64,000 nt of DNA from Ectobacillus sp042610425 (GCF_042610425.1 NZ_JBGJZM010000004.1:62001-126000), one strand, 5' to 3'. Positions 45,101 through 54,325 are shown, numbered from the stretch's first letter. The notes: generated by a model from the letters alone, not told the origin. Program-made: numbers and translations.

Positions 45101-45644
45101 TGAAGGGGAAGCGAAGCAAATTAATGAAGGATTTTCAAATATGTTTGCTGCGATAGGAATTAGCATTATCCTCGTCTATGTAATCATGATGATTACATTT
45201 GGCGAAATGCTTGCTCCATTTGCCATTATGTTCTCCCTGCCATTTATTTTTGTAGGTGTCGTCCTAGGTTTATTTATGACAGGACAGTCGCTTGGAATGC
45301 CTGCCTTGGTAGGGATATTGATGTTAATCGGTATTGTTGTGACGAATGCAATTGTTCTAGTTGACCGCGTGAAGCATAACGAAGCAAGTGGAATGTCAAC
45401 GTATGACGCGCTAATGGAAGCGGGTATGAAACGGATTCGTCCCATCCTAATGACTGCGGTTGCGACGGTCGGAGCATTAACGCCGCTCGCTCTTTCATCA
45501 GAGGGTGGATTAATCTCAAGGTCACTTGCGGTTACCGTAATTTCAGGGCTTACGACGAGTACAATTTTAACTTTGGTAATTGTACCAATTATGTATTTAG
45601 CCTTTCATAACTTACGAGCAAGAATGTTTGGCGAAAAGAAATAA
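42165..45644 (+). CDS. RND efflux pump (SwrC/YerP-like) with coiled-coil insertion
   Basis: A 1159-residue resistance-nodulation-division pump with 12 helices in two halves and two large external loops. The proton-relay pair in helix 4 is visible in GRVVDDSIVVIENLFRR, and the second half repeats IGIVVTNAIVLVDRV. SwrC-type pumps are near 1,060 residues; the excess lies in residues about 247-405 of the first external domain, a Gln/Ser/Ala-rich coiled-coil hairpin (LQAQ and LNQKIAGEEAKLTELQNS segments) in the region of the AcrB DN loop. No membrane-fusion protein is encoded here. ATG 42165 follows AAGGAG. Confidence 0.93.
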   Translation: MNFLTKFSMKNVGFIFIIIALVFAGGIYSARTMNQEKYPSIDVPYLSFQVQYPGATPNQSLEDIGKPLEEQLTKIKNVQNLYVTSSANNINVMIEFSLSASMDQAESDVNGAISKVKLPDTAKTMPLQRKGPSAQPVYLFAVDGGGASIDDVQSFTDKTIKTSLQSVQGIADIEVDGISTKKVFIKVDPEKLKQQNLTLDKVKQALLANNVTAPTGEVTMNDKTMLVQVGKQYSNLDEIKATQIIVTQQNTSGLQDAFTNIGQGMNTLGSAVGGLGKTVGISAKQQELMQQEIQLSGVITQLSGQIQADKVQLQALQSQAATTSAQAKANPTNPQLAKASSDLATQMNQLNQKIAGEEAKLTELQNSMTQLQAAITSLSSTSQQSLQSVQQSGSQTTPSSNSSVSMGGLTIRSLPLSDIADVTYANEQQSTITRLNGHPAISIGIIPNTDANTVDVVKKTNDQLAKITMPKGYSFTTLRDESKEIQQSVNSMMREALFGALLAAVVTLLFLRNIRTTIIAILSIPLSIFITLILLKQMGYTLNMMTLAGIAVAVGRVVDDSIVVIENLFRRIRHASEEERTKDLIMEATGEVSHAISSSTITTVAVFIPLAFVPGIVGKFFAPFAWSVVISILFSFLVAVSVIPVLSRLTLLKMKPEENKTSWLEQAYRIVLQWTLRRKWIVVGISLLLLVGSGLLASKIPVNFFPTEATKYYNASVTMPIGTSIDKTNEVATKLEKIIADTKQVDNYETVVTGGTISTQITLKDNVDTKSFERAVRDNTAKFENDITTTLTATGSSPGGGGLAMIITGPDSKTISDAAANYEDVIKKMPGIADVKSNVKAVRPQISVSVDNTKAAEKGVYPASVSGAIRDMLSGSTISTMSLDGKTTDINLGLKTDALQSTDAIAAQKVTSMAGEDVTIGDIAKVEQTTGPTSVQRLNKADYVSISGTFTTDNSRQVQTDIKNAVAKISVPTGVSYSFEGEAKQINEGFSNMFAAIGISIILVYVIMMITFGEMLAPFAIMFSLPFIFVGVVLGLFMTGQSLGMPALVGILMLIGIVVTNAIVLVDRVKHNEASGMSTYDALMEAGMKRIRPILMTAVATVGALTPLALSSEGGLISRSLAVTVISGLTTSTILTLVIVPIMYLAFHNLRARMFGEKK

Positions 45645-45663
45645 CGAGGAGCAAATATGCACG

Positions 45664-45698
45664 AGAGGGAAACGAATAAGGTTTCCCTCTTGTTTTTT
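45664..45698 (+). terminator. Terminator after RND gene
   Basis: A perfect 10-bp stem AGAGGGAAAC/GTTTCCCTCT with 7-nt loop, then a T-run. Confidence 0.9.
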
Positions 45699-45795
45699 TG
45701 TTGTATCCTATATGTTATCACCGATATAATGATGCTAAGTATAGATTTTACAAAGCATGATAAGGGATATTTTATTTTGTAAGGAGGATGGATCC

Positions 45796-46710
45796 GTGAA
45801 ATTCTTAGTAGTGGGTGCCGGAGCAGTAGGTGGATATTTCGGAGCAAGATTGGCGGAAAAGGGTGAAAATGTCACATTTTTAGTTCGTGAAAAAAGAAAA
45901 ACGCAGCTGCAAGCAAGGGGATTGCATGTAAAAAGCATTCACGGAGATGCAGTTATTCATCCGAAATTAATCGCAGCAGGTGAGCCTGGTGCGTTTGATG
46001 TTATTCTTATTGGAACAAAGGCTTATCATTTAGAGCAAACGATACAGGATATAAAACCGTATGTGCATAAGGGAACAGTTATTATTCCGATGCTAAATGG
46101 TATGCAGCATATTGATATGTTAACGAACGCCTTCTCGAAGGAATCTGTAATAGGTGGGTTATGTTTTATTGAATCTACGTTGTCAAGTGAAGGACATGTT
46201 ATTCAAACGAGTCCCATTCATCGATTTGTATTTGGGGAATGGAACGGGGAAAGAACGGAAAGAATCCGTAATATTGAAAAGGCATTTCAAGATACACGGG
46301 CCATGATAAGCGTGAGCGATAACATTCTCCGTGATATGTGGCAAAAATATTTGTTTATTACGACTTTCTCAGGCGTAACTACCTTATTTCAAAGATCAAT
46401 TGGTCCCATACGAGATGTTAATAGAGGAGTACAATTGATTGAAAGTCTACTACAGGAAACAGCACAAATCATGAGGGCAGTACAAGCTCCCATTAAAGAT
46501 AATATTGAAGAAAAACAAATGCAAACCATGGGAGAAATGGGCTATAATATGAAATCTTCTATGCTGCGTGATATGGAAAAGGGTCTATCTGTAGAGGTAG
46601 AAGCATTGCAAGGATATTTACTATCGTTAGCAGAGGAGAGAGGAATTGCTGCACCTACTTTGCAAAGTGTATATGTAAATCTGAAGTTATATGAGAAAGA
46701 TAAGGAATAG
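45796..46710 (+). CDS. Ketopantoate reductase family protein (PanE/ApbA-like)
   Basis: A 304-residue NADPH-dependent reductase of the 2-dehydropantoate 2-reductase family. The N-terminal Rossmann motif is VVGAGAVGGYFGARL (5-19). The C-terminal helical domain carries the conserved Lys in DMWQKYLFITTFSGVT and the SSMLRDMEKGLSVEVEALQG motif that contacts substrate. GTG 45796 follows AAGGAGG. The family also holds other 2-hydroxyacid dehydrogenases, and no pantothenate genes are adjacent, so true PanE activity is likely but not certain. Confidence 0.85.
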   Translation: MKFLVVGAGAVGGYFGARLAEKGENVTFLVREKRKTQLQARGLHVKSIHGDAVIHPKLIAAGEPGAFDVILIGTKAYHLEQTIQDIKPYVHKGTVIIPMLNGMQHIDMLTNAFSKESVIGGLCFIESTLSSEGHVIQTSPIHRFVFGEWNGERTERIRNIEKAFQDTRAMISVSDNILRDMWQKYLFITTFSGVTTLFQRSIGPIRDVNRGVQLIESLLQETAQIMRAVQAPIKDNIEEKQMQTMGEMGYNMKSSMLRDMEKGLSVEVEALQGYLLSLAEERGIAAPTLQSVYVNLKLYEKDKE

Positions 46711-46837
46711 GATAAAACATATAACAATTGTATGTTTTGAAAATATGATAGAAATGTGACAAATATGCATACTAGTATGGTCAAAAGAATTGGTCATGTA
46801 TAATGAAGCAAAGAAATACACCATGAAGGAGGATCAC

Positions 46838-47929
46838 GTGCATACGAAACATGTGCTTTTTCAAGAAGCGGAGCAGTTTATTACAACCTGTTATAGGGAA
46901 TTAGATAAATCGAAAGAGGAACGTGACATACGGTTACACGAGATTGAACAGATGATAGACAGGTATGGCTATTATGAGCATACGTTTGAAGAGCTTGAAC
47001 ACGGTGCACGAATGGCTTGGCGTAATAGTAATCGCTGTATCGGGCGATTGTTTTGGAATACATTAACGGTATTCGATAAGAGGACGCTACAACAAGAAGA
47101 CGAAATATTTGATGCTCTTTTGGAACATATTACATATGCCACGAATGATGGGAAAATCAGACCGACAATTACGATATTTCAGCAAAAAGAAAACAACCAG
47201 GAGCGGGTGCGGATTTGGAATCATCAAATCATTCGTTATGCAGGGTATGAAACGGAGAATGGAATAATCGGTGATTCGTCTTCTATTTCTTTTACTCGTG
47301 TTTGCGAAGGCCTTGGGTGGCGCGGTAAGCGAACCCATTTCGATATTTTGCCAATTGTTATTGCAGTCGGTGGCAAGTTACCTATTTGGTATAATATTCC
47401 TCATGAGTTTGTGCTTGAAGTACCTCTTGTGCATCCGGAGTTAGAGTCGTTTGCAGATTTACACCTTCGTTGGTATGCAGTTCCAATGATTAGCGAAATG
47501 AAGCTTGAAATAGGAGGTATTACCTATACAGCCGCTCCGTTTAACGGCTGGTATATGGGCACAGAAATTGGAGCTCGGAATTTAGCAGACGAAACCCGCT
47601 ATAATATGCTGCCAAAAGTAGCTTCTTTGTTAAATCTAGATATATCTCGGCAAGCAAGCTTATGGAAGGATAAAGCGTTAGTTGAGCTCAACATCGCTGT
47701 ACTTCATTCTTTTAAAGAAAAAGGAGTTAGCATTGTGGATCATCACACGGCTGCAGCGCAATTTCAGCTATTTGAAAACGGAGAGGGAGAAGCAGATAGA
47801 GATGTCAAGGGAGATTGGACATGGCTCATTCCTCCTGTTTCACCGGCAACAACGCACATCTTCCATAAATCTTATCCCAATGAAAAAGTAACACCGAATT
47901 TTTCGTATCAAGACAAACCTTACGCATAA
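46838..47929 (+). CDS. nos: Nitric oxide synthase oxygenase
   Basis: A 363-residue bacterial NOS, exactly the length of B. subtilis NOS with the GTG start at 46838 (AAGGAGG 5 nt before). It makes NO and citrulline from arginine, using a heme and a pterin or folate cofactor and electrons from general cellular flavoproteins, because no reductase domain is attached. The heme ligand is Cys67 in WRNSNRCIGRLFW. The arginine-binding Glu lies in FNGWYMGTEIGARNL. The C-terminal SPATTHIFHKSY region that helps bind the pterin is present. An in-frame ATG exists further up (46796) with a poorer ribosome binding site. Confidence 0.96.
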   Translation: MHTKHVLFQEAEQFITTCYRELDKSKEERDIRLHEIEQMIDRYGYYEHTFEELEHGARMAWRNSNRCIGRLFWNTLTVFDKRTLQQEDEIFDALLEHITYATNDGKIRPTITIFQQKENNQERVRIWNHQIIRYAGYETENGIIGDSSSISFTRVCEGLGWRGKRTHFDILPIVIAVGGKLPIWYNIPHEFVLEVPLVHPELESFADLHLRWYAVPMISEMKLEIGGITYTAAPFNGWYMGTEIGARNLADETRYNMLPKVASLLNLDISRQASLWKDKALVELNIAVLHSFKEKGVSIVDHHTAAAQFQLFENGEGEADRDVKGDWTWLIPPVSPATTHIFHKSYPNEKVTPNFSYQDKPYA

Positions 47930-47930
47930 A

Positions 47931-47967
47931 GAGAGGGGTCCACAAGAAAATGGGACCCTCCTTTTCT
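47931..47967 (+). terminator. Terminator after nos
   Basis: GAGGGGTCC pairs imperfectly with GGGACCCTC around an A-rich loop, followed by CCTTTTCTT. It lies between convergent genes. Confidence 0.65.
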
Positions 47968-48001
47968 TGTCACATCAAATAATGATAAAATGGGCTGTTA
48001 T

Positions 48002-49054
48002 TTATTTCTTTACACTCGGTGAAACCGGTGATTTTTGTAAATAGGTAATGGCATCTTTCAGCGTAGCCACTGGAATGATTTTCATCGAGTACTTCTGTTT
48101 TGCAGCTTCATCTAAAATATCCTTCGTATTGTTATCTCCAGGCTTTTGATCCTTTGGACAGAAGAAGATGTCAATCCCGGTGTCATGCGCTGCAATAATT
48201 TTATCGCGTATTCCACCAATTTGACCAATATTTCCATCAACGTCAATTGTACCGGTCCCAGCAATTTTATAGCCTTTCGTTAAGTCTTCATTTGTAAGCT
48301 GATTCACTATTTCTAATGAAAACATAAAGCCAGCGGAAGGACCACCGATATCTTCAGTTTGGAAGGAAACATTTCGTCCTGTTTTCGCTGTAAATTGATC
48401 TTCTGGAAGGATGCCAAGTCCGGGTTTATCCTTGCTTGCATCAATTGAAATAAGTTCAATGTCTTTCTTTTGTTCTATTCCCTCATGCTTCCAGCCAATT
48501 TGTACTTCTTGTCCTACTTTTTTATTTGTAGCTATATAATTCATAAAATCTGATGTGTTTTGAATGGGATGAGTATCTACAGAGGTGATTATATCACCTG
48601 GTTTAATAATCCCTTTTGCTTTGGATGTTTGCACAACATTACTTACAAACACACCTTCATATGTAAGGGTCACAGGTTCGCCAACTTGACGAAGAGCTGC
48701 TGCTATCGCATTTTGCTGAGACATAAGCATCATATGATTAAGCAGGCTTGCGTACTCCTCGGAGGTATACGTTCCTTGTACATCCTGCTCGGCCCGAATT
48801 TGTGTATGAGGCGTTAACAAGCCATACAAGATATCATACACATTTCTCGCTTTTATTGATAATACGGTAGTTAAATAAAAATTTCCGGCTTCGGATTTAT
48901 GTCCATTTTCTACCGTAACCTTTGGTGAAATTGCTTCAGCAGGACCAGGTTGGTACAAATAATAAGGTGTAGGGATGAAAGCTGCTGTTATGAAACATAT
49001 AGAAATAACAATTGTATATAGGGTTAGAAATTTTTTTCTAATCAAGACTCTCAT
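48002..49054 (-). CDS. ylbL: YlbL-like membrane-anchored PDZ/Lon-type serine protease
   Basis: A 350-residue SepM/YlbL family protease. An N-terminal helix (about 9-28) anchors it outside the membrane. A PDZ domain spans about 120-205. The C-terminal Lon-like domain has the Ser240-Lys285 dyad in DIGGPSAGFMF and GGIRDKIIAA. In B. subtilis YlbL helps clear the DNA-damage checkpoint protein YneA; in streptococci SepM trims a competence pheromone. It is divergent from helD, with 261 nt between. Confidence 0.92.
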   Translation of the reverse strand: MRVLIRKKFLTLYTIVISICFITAAFIPTPYYLYQPGPAEAISPKVTVENGHKSEAGNFYLTTVLSIKARNVYDILYGLLTPHTQIRAEQDVQGTYTSEEYASLLNHMMLMSQQNAIAAALRQVGEPVTLTYEGVFVSNVVQTSKAKGIIKPGDIITSVDTHPIQNTSDFMNYIATNKKVGQEVQIGWKHEGIEQKKDIELISIDASKDKPGLGILPEDQFTAKTGRNVSFQTEDIGGPSAGFMFSLEIVNQLTNEDLTKGYKIAGTGTIDVDGNIGQIGGIRDKIIAAHDTGIDIFFCPKDQKPGDNNTKDILDEAAKQKYSMKIIPVATLKDAITYLQKSPVSPSVKK

Positions 49055-49315
49055 AGTGATTCCTTTCTAAATACGGAAGTATGTACATGAAAATAAATGC
49101 ATAGGCGTAGTTCGGAATTAAATACCATTTATATTATAACGTAATCTATATTTTTAAAGTAAAAAATGTAAGCCTGCTCTATGAAATTGATGTAGGTGAG
49201 GGAGGTATTGGTGTTTTTCCATTAATTGATAAGACACGTATTTGTATGGTAAAATCAATGACAAAATCAGCAAAATGTACGTGTGCTATTCATCTCGTGA
49301 AAAGGAAGTGGCTAA

Positions 49316-51673
49316 ATGGACAATCAGAGTGAAGAGTATAAATGGGAACAACGACGTGTTGATGAAGTAGTCGAAAAAGCTGCTGCCAAAGCCAGTTTCC
49401 TTCAACAATACGTAGGTACGATCAAATCAACCATTGTTGGTATGCGCAAGAACTTTTGGGAAGATGTCACAGTAAATTTTGAAGATGCAACCGAAGCGGC
49501 GGAAACACATGCGAGTCTGAAACAGCAGGCTGAACTTCTTTCAGAACGGGAACGGAGCTACACACATAGTCAAAATGAAGTAAAAACTCTGCAACGATTG
49601 CAGTATTCTCCTTATTTTGGCCGTATTGATTTTAAAGAAGATGGTGAGAAACAAGCAGATTCCATTTATCTGGGTATAGGTTCTTTTTATGATGAAAAAA
49701 CGGAACAATTTCTTGTATATGATTGGCGCGCGCCAATTTCAAGCCTCTATTATGATTACACGGTTGGTCCGGCTACATATAAAGCACCGGTTGGCATGGT
49801 ATCAGGTGAAATGACGGTTAAACGACAATTTCTGATTCGCAGCGGAATCATAGAAAGTGTATTTGACTCTAGTGTCACAATTGGGGATACACTATTGCAG
49901 GAAGTGCTAGGTAAGCAAGCAAATACGGCGATGAAATCGATTGTTGCAACGATTCAGCGTGAGCAAAATGCAATCATTCGAAATGAAACGAGTAGAATGC
50001 TTATTGTTCAGGGGGTAGCAGGTAGCGGAAAAACATCAGCTGCCTTGCAACGAATTGCTTACTTACTTTATCGATATCGCGAATCATTGCTGGCTGAGCA
50101 AATACTATTGTTTTCTCCAAATCCGATATTTGGTAGTTTTGTTTCGACAGTTCTACCAGAGCTTGGAGAAGACAATATGCAACAGACGACCTTTCAAAAT
50201 TATATCGAACATCAACTTGGGAAAGACATATTACTAGAAGATTCGTTTACACAAATGGAATATGTATTGTCTGCCTATGCAGATAACAAGTATGAAGCAC
50301 GAATTTCGTCTATTAAGTACAAGGCTTCACAAGAATACATGAAAGTACTTGATTCCTATGTTATTTTTTTAAAAGAGCAGGGCATGTTATTTCTTGATGT
50401 TGAATTTCGAGGAGAACAAATCGTATCCGCAAAGCAAATAGAAATCTATTTTTATTCGTTAGACCGGGCACTGTCGCTTGCTAACCGGGTTAGGCTGACA
50501 ACAGAATGGCTTATTCAGCTATTAAAAACAGAAGAGAAAAAAGAGCGGAAAAAGCCGTGGGTAGAAGAGGAGATGGAGCTTGCAGATCAACATTTGCTAA
50601 CTCTCGTTCACCAAAAGCTGCAGCGAGAAAGACGTTATACAGAGGATACCTTTGATGATTTTGAACGAGAGCAACGGCTGCTTGCTGCAATGATCGTGCG
50701 TGAACATATGAAACCGACATATAGATTCGTTAAACAGCTTCAATTCTTACATATCTATGCTGTATATCAAAACCTTTTTTCTAATTCGATGTTTGCGTTG
50801 CAGTTTGTATCAGAACAAGAATTACCTTCAGAATGGCAAGAGATATGTAAAGTGTCATCTGGATTGCTAAAAAACAGCAGTATCCCTTATGAAGATGCAA
50901 CAGCTTATTTGTACGTTAAGGAGCAGCTGGAAGGAGTACAAAAAAATACTTCAATTCGTCATGTTTTTATTGATGAGGCACAGGACTACTCGCCATTTCA
51001 ATTTATATTTTTAAAACGATTATTTCCATTTGCCAAAATGACGGTGCTTGGTGACTACAATCAAAGTATTCATGTGCAGTCTGAAAATGTAAATTTGTTT
51101 CACTTAACATCTTTATATGGGGAGAAGGCAACGGAACGTATTGAATTAACGCGTAGTTATCGTTCTACAAAGCAAATTATCGAATTTTCCCGTATGTTGC
51201 TTCCGAGTGGTCAGCATATACAACCGTTTCAACGAGAAGGGAAAAAGCCAGTTGTAATAAAAGTGACTGATGAAGACCGGGTAAGTCAAATTGTAACATG
51301 TGTGAAATCTTTGCAGCATCATACGATTGCAATCATTTGTAAAACTGCAAAAGAAAGTAAACTGGCATATGAATTGTTGCAGCCAGGCATAGATGTTCGC
51401 CTTATTACAAAGGAAACAGCATCCTATGATCATGGTGTACTTATTATACCGTCGTATTTAGCAAAAGGTATTGAATTTGATGCGGTAATCATATATGATG
51501 CTTCAAAAACCCAATATGGGCGAGAGAATGAACGGAAGTTATTCTATACCGCTTGTACGCGGGCCATGCATGAATTATATCTCTTCTATACCAACGAAGT
51601 AAGCCCGTTTTTACATGAGGTTACTCAAGAATTATTTGAAAGAGATGGATTGGAAGAATACGAGATAGAATAA
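49316..51673 (+). CDS. helD: HelD RNA polymerase recycling helicase-like motor
   Basis: A 785-residue superfamily 1 ATPase that pulls stalled or inactive RNA polymerase off DNA. The N-terminal antiparallel coiled coil (about 1-95) enters the polymerase secondary channel. A YDWRAPISSLYYD motif follows. Walker A is VAGSGKTS (234-241), Walker B FIDEAQDYSPFQ (about 550-560), and SF1 motifs TVLGDYNQSIH and LTRSYRST follow, with a C-terminal KGIEFDAVIIYDA and YTACTRAMHELYLF. Length and order match B. subtilis HelD. AAAAGGAAG precedes the ATG. Confidence 0.95.
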   Translation: MDNQSEEYKWEQRRVDEVVEKAAAKASFLQQYVGTIKSTIVGMRKNFWEDVTVNFEDATEAAETHASLKQQAELLSERERSYTHSQNEVKTLQRLQYSPYFGRIDFKEDGEKQADSIYLGIGSFYDEKTEQFLVYDWRAPISSLYYDYTVGPATYKAPVGMVSGEMTVKRQFLIRSGIIESVFDSSVTIGDTLLQEVLGKQANTAMKSIVATIQREQNAIIRNETSRMLIVQGVAGSGKTSAALQRIAYLLYRYRESLLAEQILLFSPNPIFGSFVSTVLPELGEDNMQQTTFQNYIEHQLGKDILLEDSFTQMEYVLSAYADNKYEARISSIKYKASQEYMKVLDSYVIFLKEQGMLFLDVEFRGEQIVSAKQIEIYFYSLDRALSLANRVRLTTEWLIQLLKTEEKKERKKPWVEEEMELADQHLLTLVHQKLQRERRYTEDTFDDFEREQRLLAAMIVREHMKPTYRFVKQLQFLHIYAVYQNLFSNSMFALQFVSEQELPSEWQEICKVSSGLLKNSSIPYEDATAYLYVKEQLEGVQKNTSIRHVFIDEAQDYSPFQFIFLKRLFPFAKMTVLGDYNQSIHVQSENVNLFHLTSLYGEKATERIELTRSYRSTKQIIEFSRMLLPSGQHIQPFQREGKKPVVIKVTDEDRVSQIVTCVKSLQHHTIAIICKTAKESKLAYELLQPGIDVRLITKETASYDHGVLIIPSYLAKGIEFDAVIIYDASKTQYGRENERKLFYTACTRAMHELYLFYTNEVSPFLHEVTQELFERDGLEEYEIE

Positions 51674-51704
51674 ATTTTTCATTTGGGTTAGAGAGGGAAC
51701 GAAG

Positions 51705-52688
51705 ATGAAGACGATATCAGACATTGCAAGCATAGCGGGAGTAGCAAAAAGTACGGTTTCCCGGTTTTTGAACGGAGGATCGGTAAGTGAGAGAACGAGA
51801 CAAAAGATTGAACGAGCGATTAAAGAAACCGGTTTTGTTCCCAATCCATTTGCACAAAGTTTAAAGGCTAAAGTACCAAACATTATTGGTACCATTGTTC
51901 CGCGTTTGGACTCATATGCGGCTTCGCAAACGTTAATTGGTATTGACGAGTATTTGCGAGAATTAGGCTATCAAATGTTTATTGCAAATACAAGTCAAAG
52001 CTTAGAAAGAGAAATCGAAAGTATTTATACACTCGCACATCAAAAGGTAGCCGGGATTATTTTATTGGCGACCCAAATTACGGAAGAACACATTGAAGCA
52101 TTTCAGAAAATTAACATACCCATTATGCTTGTCGGACAGGAATATAACAAAGTGTATAGTGTGATTCACGATGATTACGGGGCAGGGTATGAAATGGGTA
52201 AGTATGTCCTTGGGCACGGTCACCGTAAGCTTGCCTACTTAGGTGTCACTGAAAAAGATATTGCGGTTGGGGTAAAGCGAAAAGCTGGTTTTACACAAGC
52301 GGTGCAGGAACAGGCAGGCTGTGAGGTACGCTATTTTGAAACGAGCTTTAGTATGATGGATTCCATCCAGATTGTAAGTTCGATTATTCATACCTATTCT
52401 CCGACAGTAATTGTATGCGCGACAGATAATTTAGCATTAGGTGCGATGAAGGCTGCTTATGTAAACGAGCTGCAAGTCCCGCATGATCTCTCAATCACCG
52501 GCTTTGGTGGATATGATGTAGCAGAGATGCTGCATCCAAGTTTAACGACGACGAAATTTTATTACAAACAAGCAGGAAAGCGGGCTGCTGAGCGAATCGT
52601 AAAACTTGTGAACAAAGAAGAAATTCCGTTACAATTAATTTCAAACTTTAAAATTGTAGACCGTGAAAGCGTTGACAAAAAAGTATAG
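51705..52688 (+). CDS. scrR: LacI-family repressor of the sucrose genes
   Basis: A 327-residue regulator with a LacI helix-turn-helix (ISDIASIAGVAKSTVSRFLNG, residues 4-24), hinge and periplasmic-binding-like effector domain. It directly precedes the sucrose PTS genes, and three GGAACCGGTTCC-type palindromes lie between it and scrA, so it very likely represses them and is released by a sucrose or fructose phosphate. GAGGG lies upstream of ATG 51705. It follows helD at 31 nt without a terminator, so read-through could occur. Confidence 0.88.
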   Translation: MKTISDIASIAGVAKSTVSRFLNGGSVSERTRQKIERAIKETGFVPNPFAQSLKAKVPNIIGTIVPRLDSYAASQTLIGIDEYLRELGYQMFIANTSQSLEREIESIYTLAHQKVAGIILLATQITEEHIEAFQKINIPIMLVGQEYNKVYSVIHDDYGAGYEMGKYVLGHGHRKLAYLGVTEKDIAVGVKRKAGFTQAVQEQAGCEVRYFETSFSMMDSIQIVSSIIHTYSPTVIVCATDNLALGAMKAAYVNELQVPHDLSITGFGGYDVAEMLHPSLTTTKFYYKQAGKRAAERIVKLVNKEEIPLQLISNFKIVDRESVDKKV

Positions 52689-52706
52689 TCATCATATAAT
52701 CTATTT

Positions 52707-52828
52707 GAAACCGGTTCCAAAAATGGCCGGTTTCAAAAAATCGCTCTTTTTGGAACCGGTTCCCGATGATTGCACTTTATAAATCTAGCTATAATCAATT
52801 CTGTTCACCTTATATTGGAACCGGTTCT
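52707..52828 (+). promoter_or_regulatory. scr promoter with three LacI-type operators
   Basis: Operators: GAAACCGGTTCC (52707-52718), GGAACCGGTTCC (52752-52763) and GGAACCGGTTCT (52817-52828). A TGATTG-17-TATAAT promoter (TATAAT 52790-52795) lies between the second and third, so the third blocks the start region and the others may loop. The first operator also forms a hairpin with 52727-52737 (CCGGTTTCAAA), which may help end the repressor transcript. Confidence 0.88.
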
Positions 52829-52861
52829 GAATCATACTATAAATAATAAGGAGGATTTACA

Positions 52862-54307
52862 ATGAACTACAAAAGCATTGCGAAGGAAATCCTAGCAGCA
52901 ATCGGCGGAAAAGAAAATGTTTCAGCTGCAGCACACTGTGCGACGCGGTTACGCCTCGTGTTACACGATGAAGAGAAGATCAATCAAGTAGAACTGGACA
53001 AAATGGATGCAGTCAAAGGGACATTCTCTACTGGTGGACAGTATCAAATCATCCTCGGCTCCGGAACGGTAAATGAAGTATACAAGGAATTTGCTAGTCT
53101 TACCGACATAACAGAAATGTCAACGAAGGATGTAAAGGATGCTGGAGCGAAAAAAATGAATCCACTTCAACGCTTTGTGAAAATGCTATCTGATATCTTT
53201 GTTCCAATTATTCCAGCTATCGTTGCCGGCGGGTTGCTAATGGGGATTAATAACCTATTAACCGCAAAGGATTTATTTTTTGCTGGAAAGTCTTTGGTAG
53301 AAGCGAATCCTAGCGTAGCAGATCTAGCATCGCTGATTAATACCTTTGCCAACGCAGCATTCGTCTTTCTACCTATATTAATTGGGTTCTCAGCAACGCA
53401 GCGCTTTGGAGGAAATGCGTATCTTGGGGCAGCTCTTGGTATGTTAATGGTACATCCAGATTTACTAAATGGTTATGGATATGGTGCAGCGTTATTGGCT
53501 CATAAAATTCCGTACTGGGATATATTTGGATTCCATATTGATAAAGTCGGGTATCAAGGTAGCGTACTTCCTGTTTTAGCGGCTTCTTATATTCTTGCAA
53601 AATTGGAAACGTATCTACGAAAAGTGATTCCTTCTGCATTAGATAACTTATTGACTCCTTTATTAACAATTTTTATTACAGGTATTTTAACGTTTACGAT
53701 TGTAGGACCGATTACACGTGCAGCTGGTAACATGTTAACAGACGGACTTGTGTTCATGTATAATACGACTGGATTTATCGGAGGAGGCATATTTGGATTT
53801 ATTTATGCACCAATCGTTGTAACAGGAATGCATCACAGCTTCATTGCCGTAGAAACACAATTGCTTGCCGATATGGCAAAAACAGGCGGATCTTTCATCT
53901 TCCCAATTGCAGCGATGTCAAACGTCGCACAAGGTGCTGCAACACTTGCTGTACTTCTAATTACTCGTGATACAAAGCTAAAGAGTGTGGCATCGGCAGC
54001 AGGTATTTCCGCATTGCTCGGAATTACAGAGCCAGCGATGTTTGGGGTCAATTTAAAGCTTCGCTATCCTTTCATCGGAGCAATTATCGGTTCTGGCGTA
54101 GCATCTGCTTTTATTACTTTTTATAAAGTAAAAGCGATCGCATTAGGTGCCGCTGGTCTTCCAGGTATCATTTCGATGAAGCCAAGCAGCATTATACATT
54201 ACATTATCGGTATGATTATTTCCTTTGCTGTGGCATTCTCAGTAACCATTATTCTTTCAAAGCGTGCAAAAAACAAAGAAGCAGCAATTGAGGAATCTGC
54301 TGCATAA
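52862..54307 (+). CDS. scrA: PTS sucrose-specific EIIBC component
   Basis: A 481-residue phosphotransferase transporter that imports sucrose as sucrose-6-phosphate. The EIIB domain (1-85) has phospho-Cys26 in AAHCATRLRL. The EIIC membrane domain (about 110-465) has the conserved GMHHSFIAVETQL and GITEPAMFGVNLK motifs of the sucrose/trehalose subfamily. No EIIA domain is attached, so it must borrow one, as SacP does. AAGGAGG precedes the ATG. Sucrose specificity rests on the hydrolase and fructokinase genes that follow. Confidence 0.93.
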   Translation: MNYKSIAKEILAAIGGKENVSAAAHCATRLRLVLHDEEKINQVELDKMDAVKGTFSTGGQYQIILGSGTVNEVYKEFASLTDITEMSTKDVKDAGAKKMNPLQRFVKMLSDIFVPIIPAIVAGGLLMGINNLLTAKDLFFAGKSLVEANPSVADLASLINTFANAAFVFLPILIGFSATQRFGGNAYLGAALGMLMVHPDLLNGYGYGAALLAHKIPYWDIFGFHIDKVGYQGSVLPVLAASYILAKLETYLRKVIPSALDNLLTPLLTIFITGILTFTIVGPITRAAGNMLTDGLVFMYNTTGFIGGGIFGFIYAPIVVTGMHHSFIAVETQLLADMAKTGGSFIFPIAAMSNVAQGAATLAVLLITRDTKLKSVASAAGISALLGITEPAMFGVNLKLRYPFIGAIIGSGVASAFITFYKVKAIALGAAGLPGIISMKPSSIIHYIIGMIISFAVAFSVTIILSKRAKNKEAAIEESAA

Positions 54308-54325
54308 AAAGAGAAAAGTAAGGGG

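Noticed and set aside
46790..46838. Longer N-terminus for nitric oxide synthase
   Set aside because: The GTG at 46838 has AAGGAGG at proper spacing and gives exactly 363 residues, the B. subtilis enzyme length.
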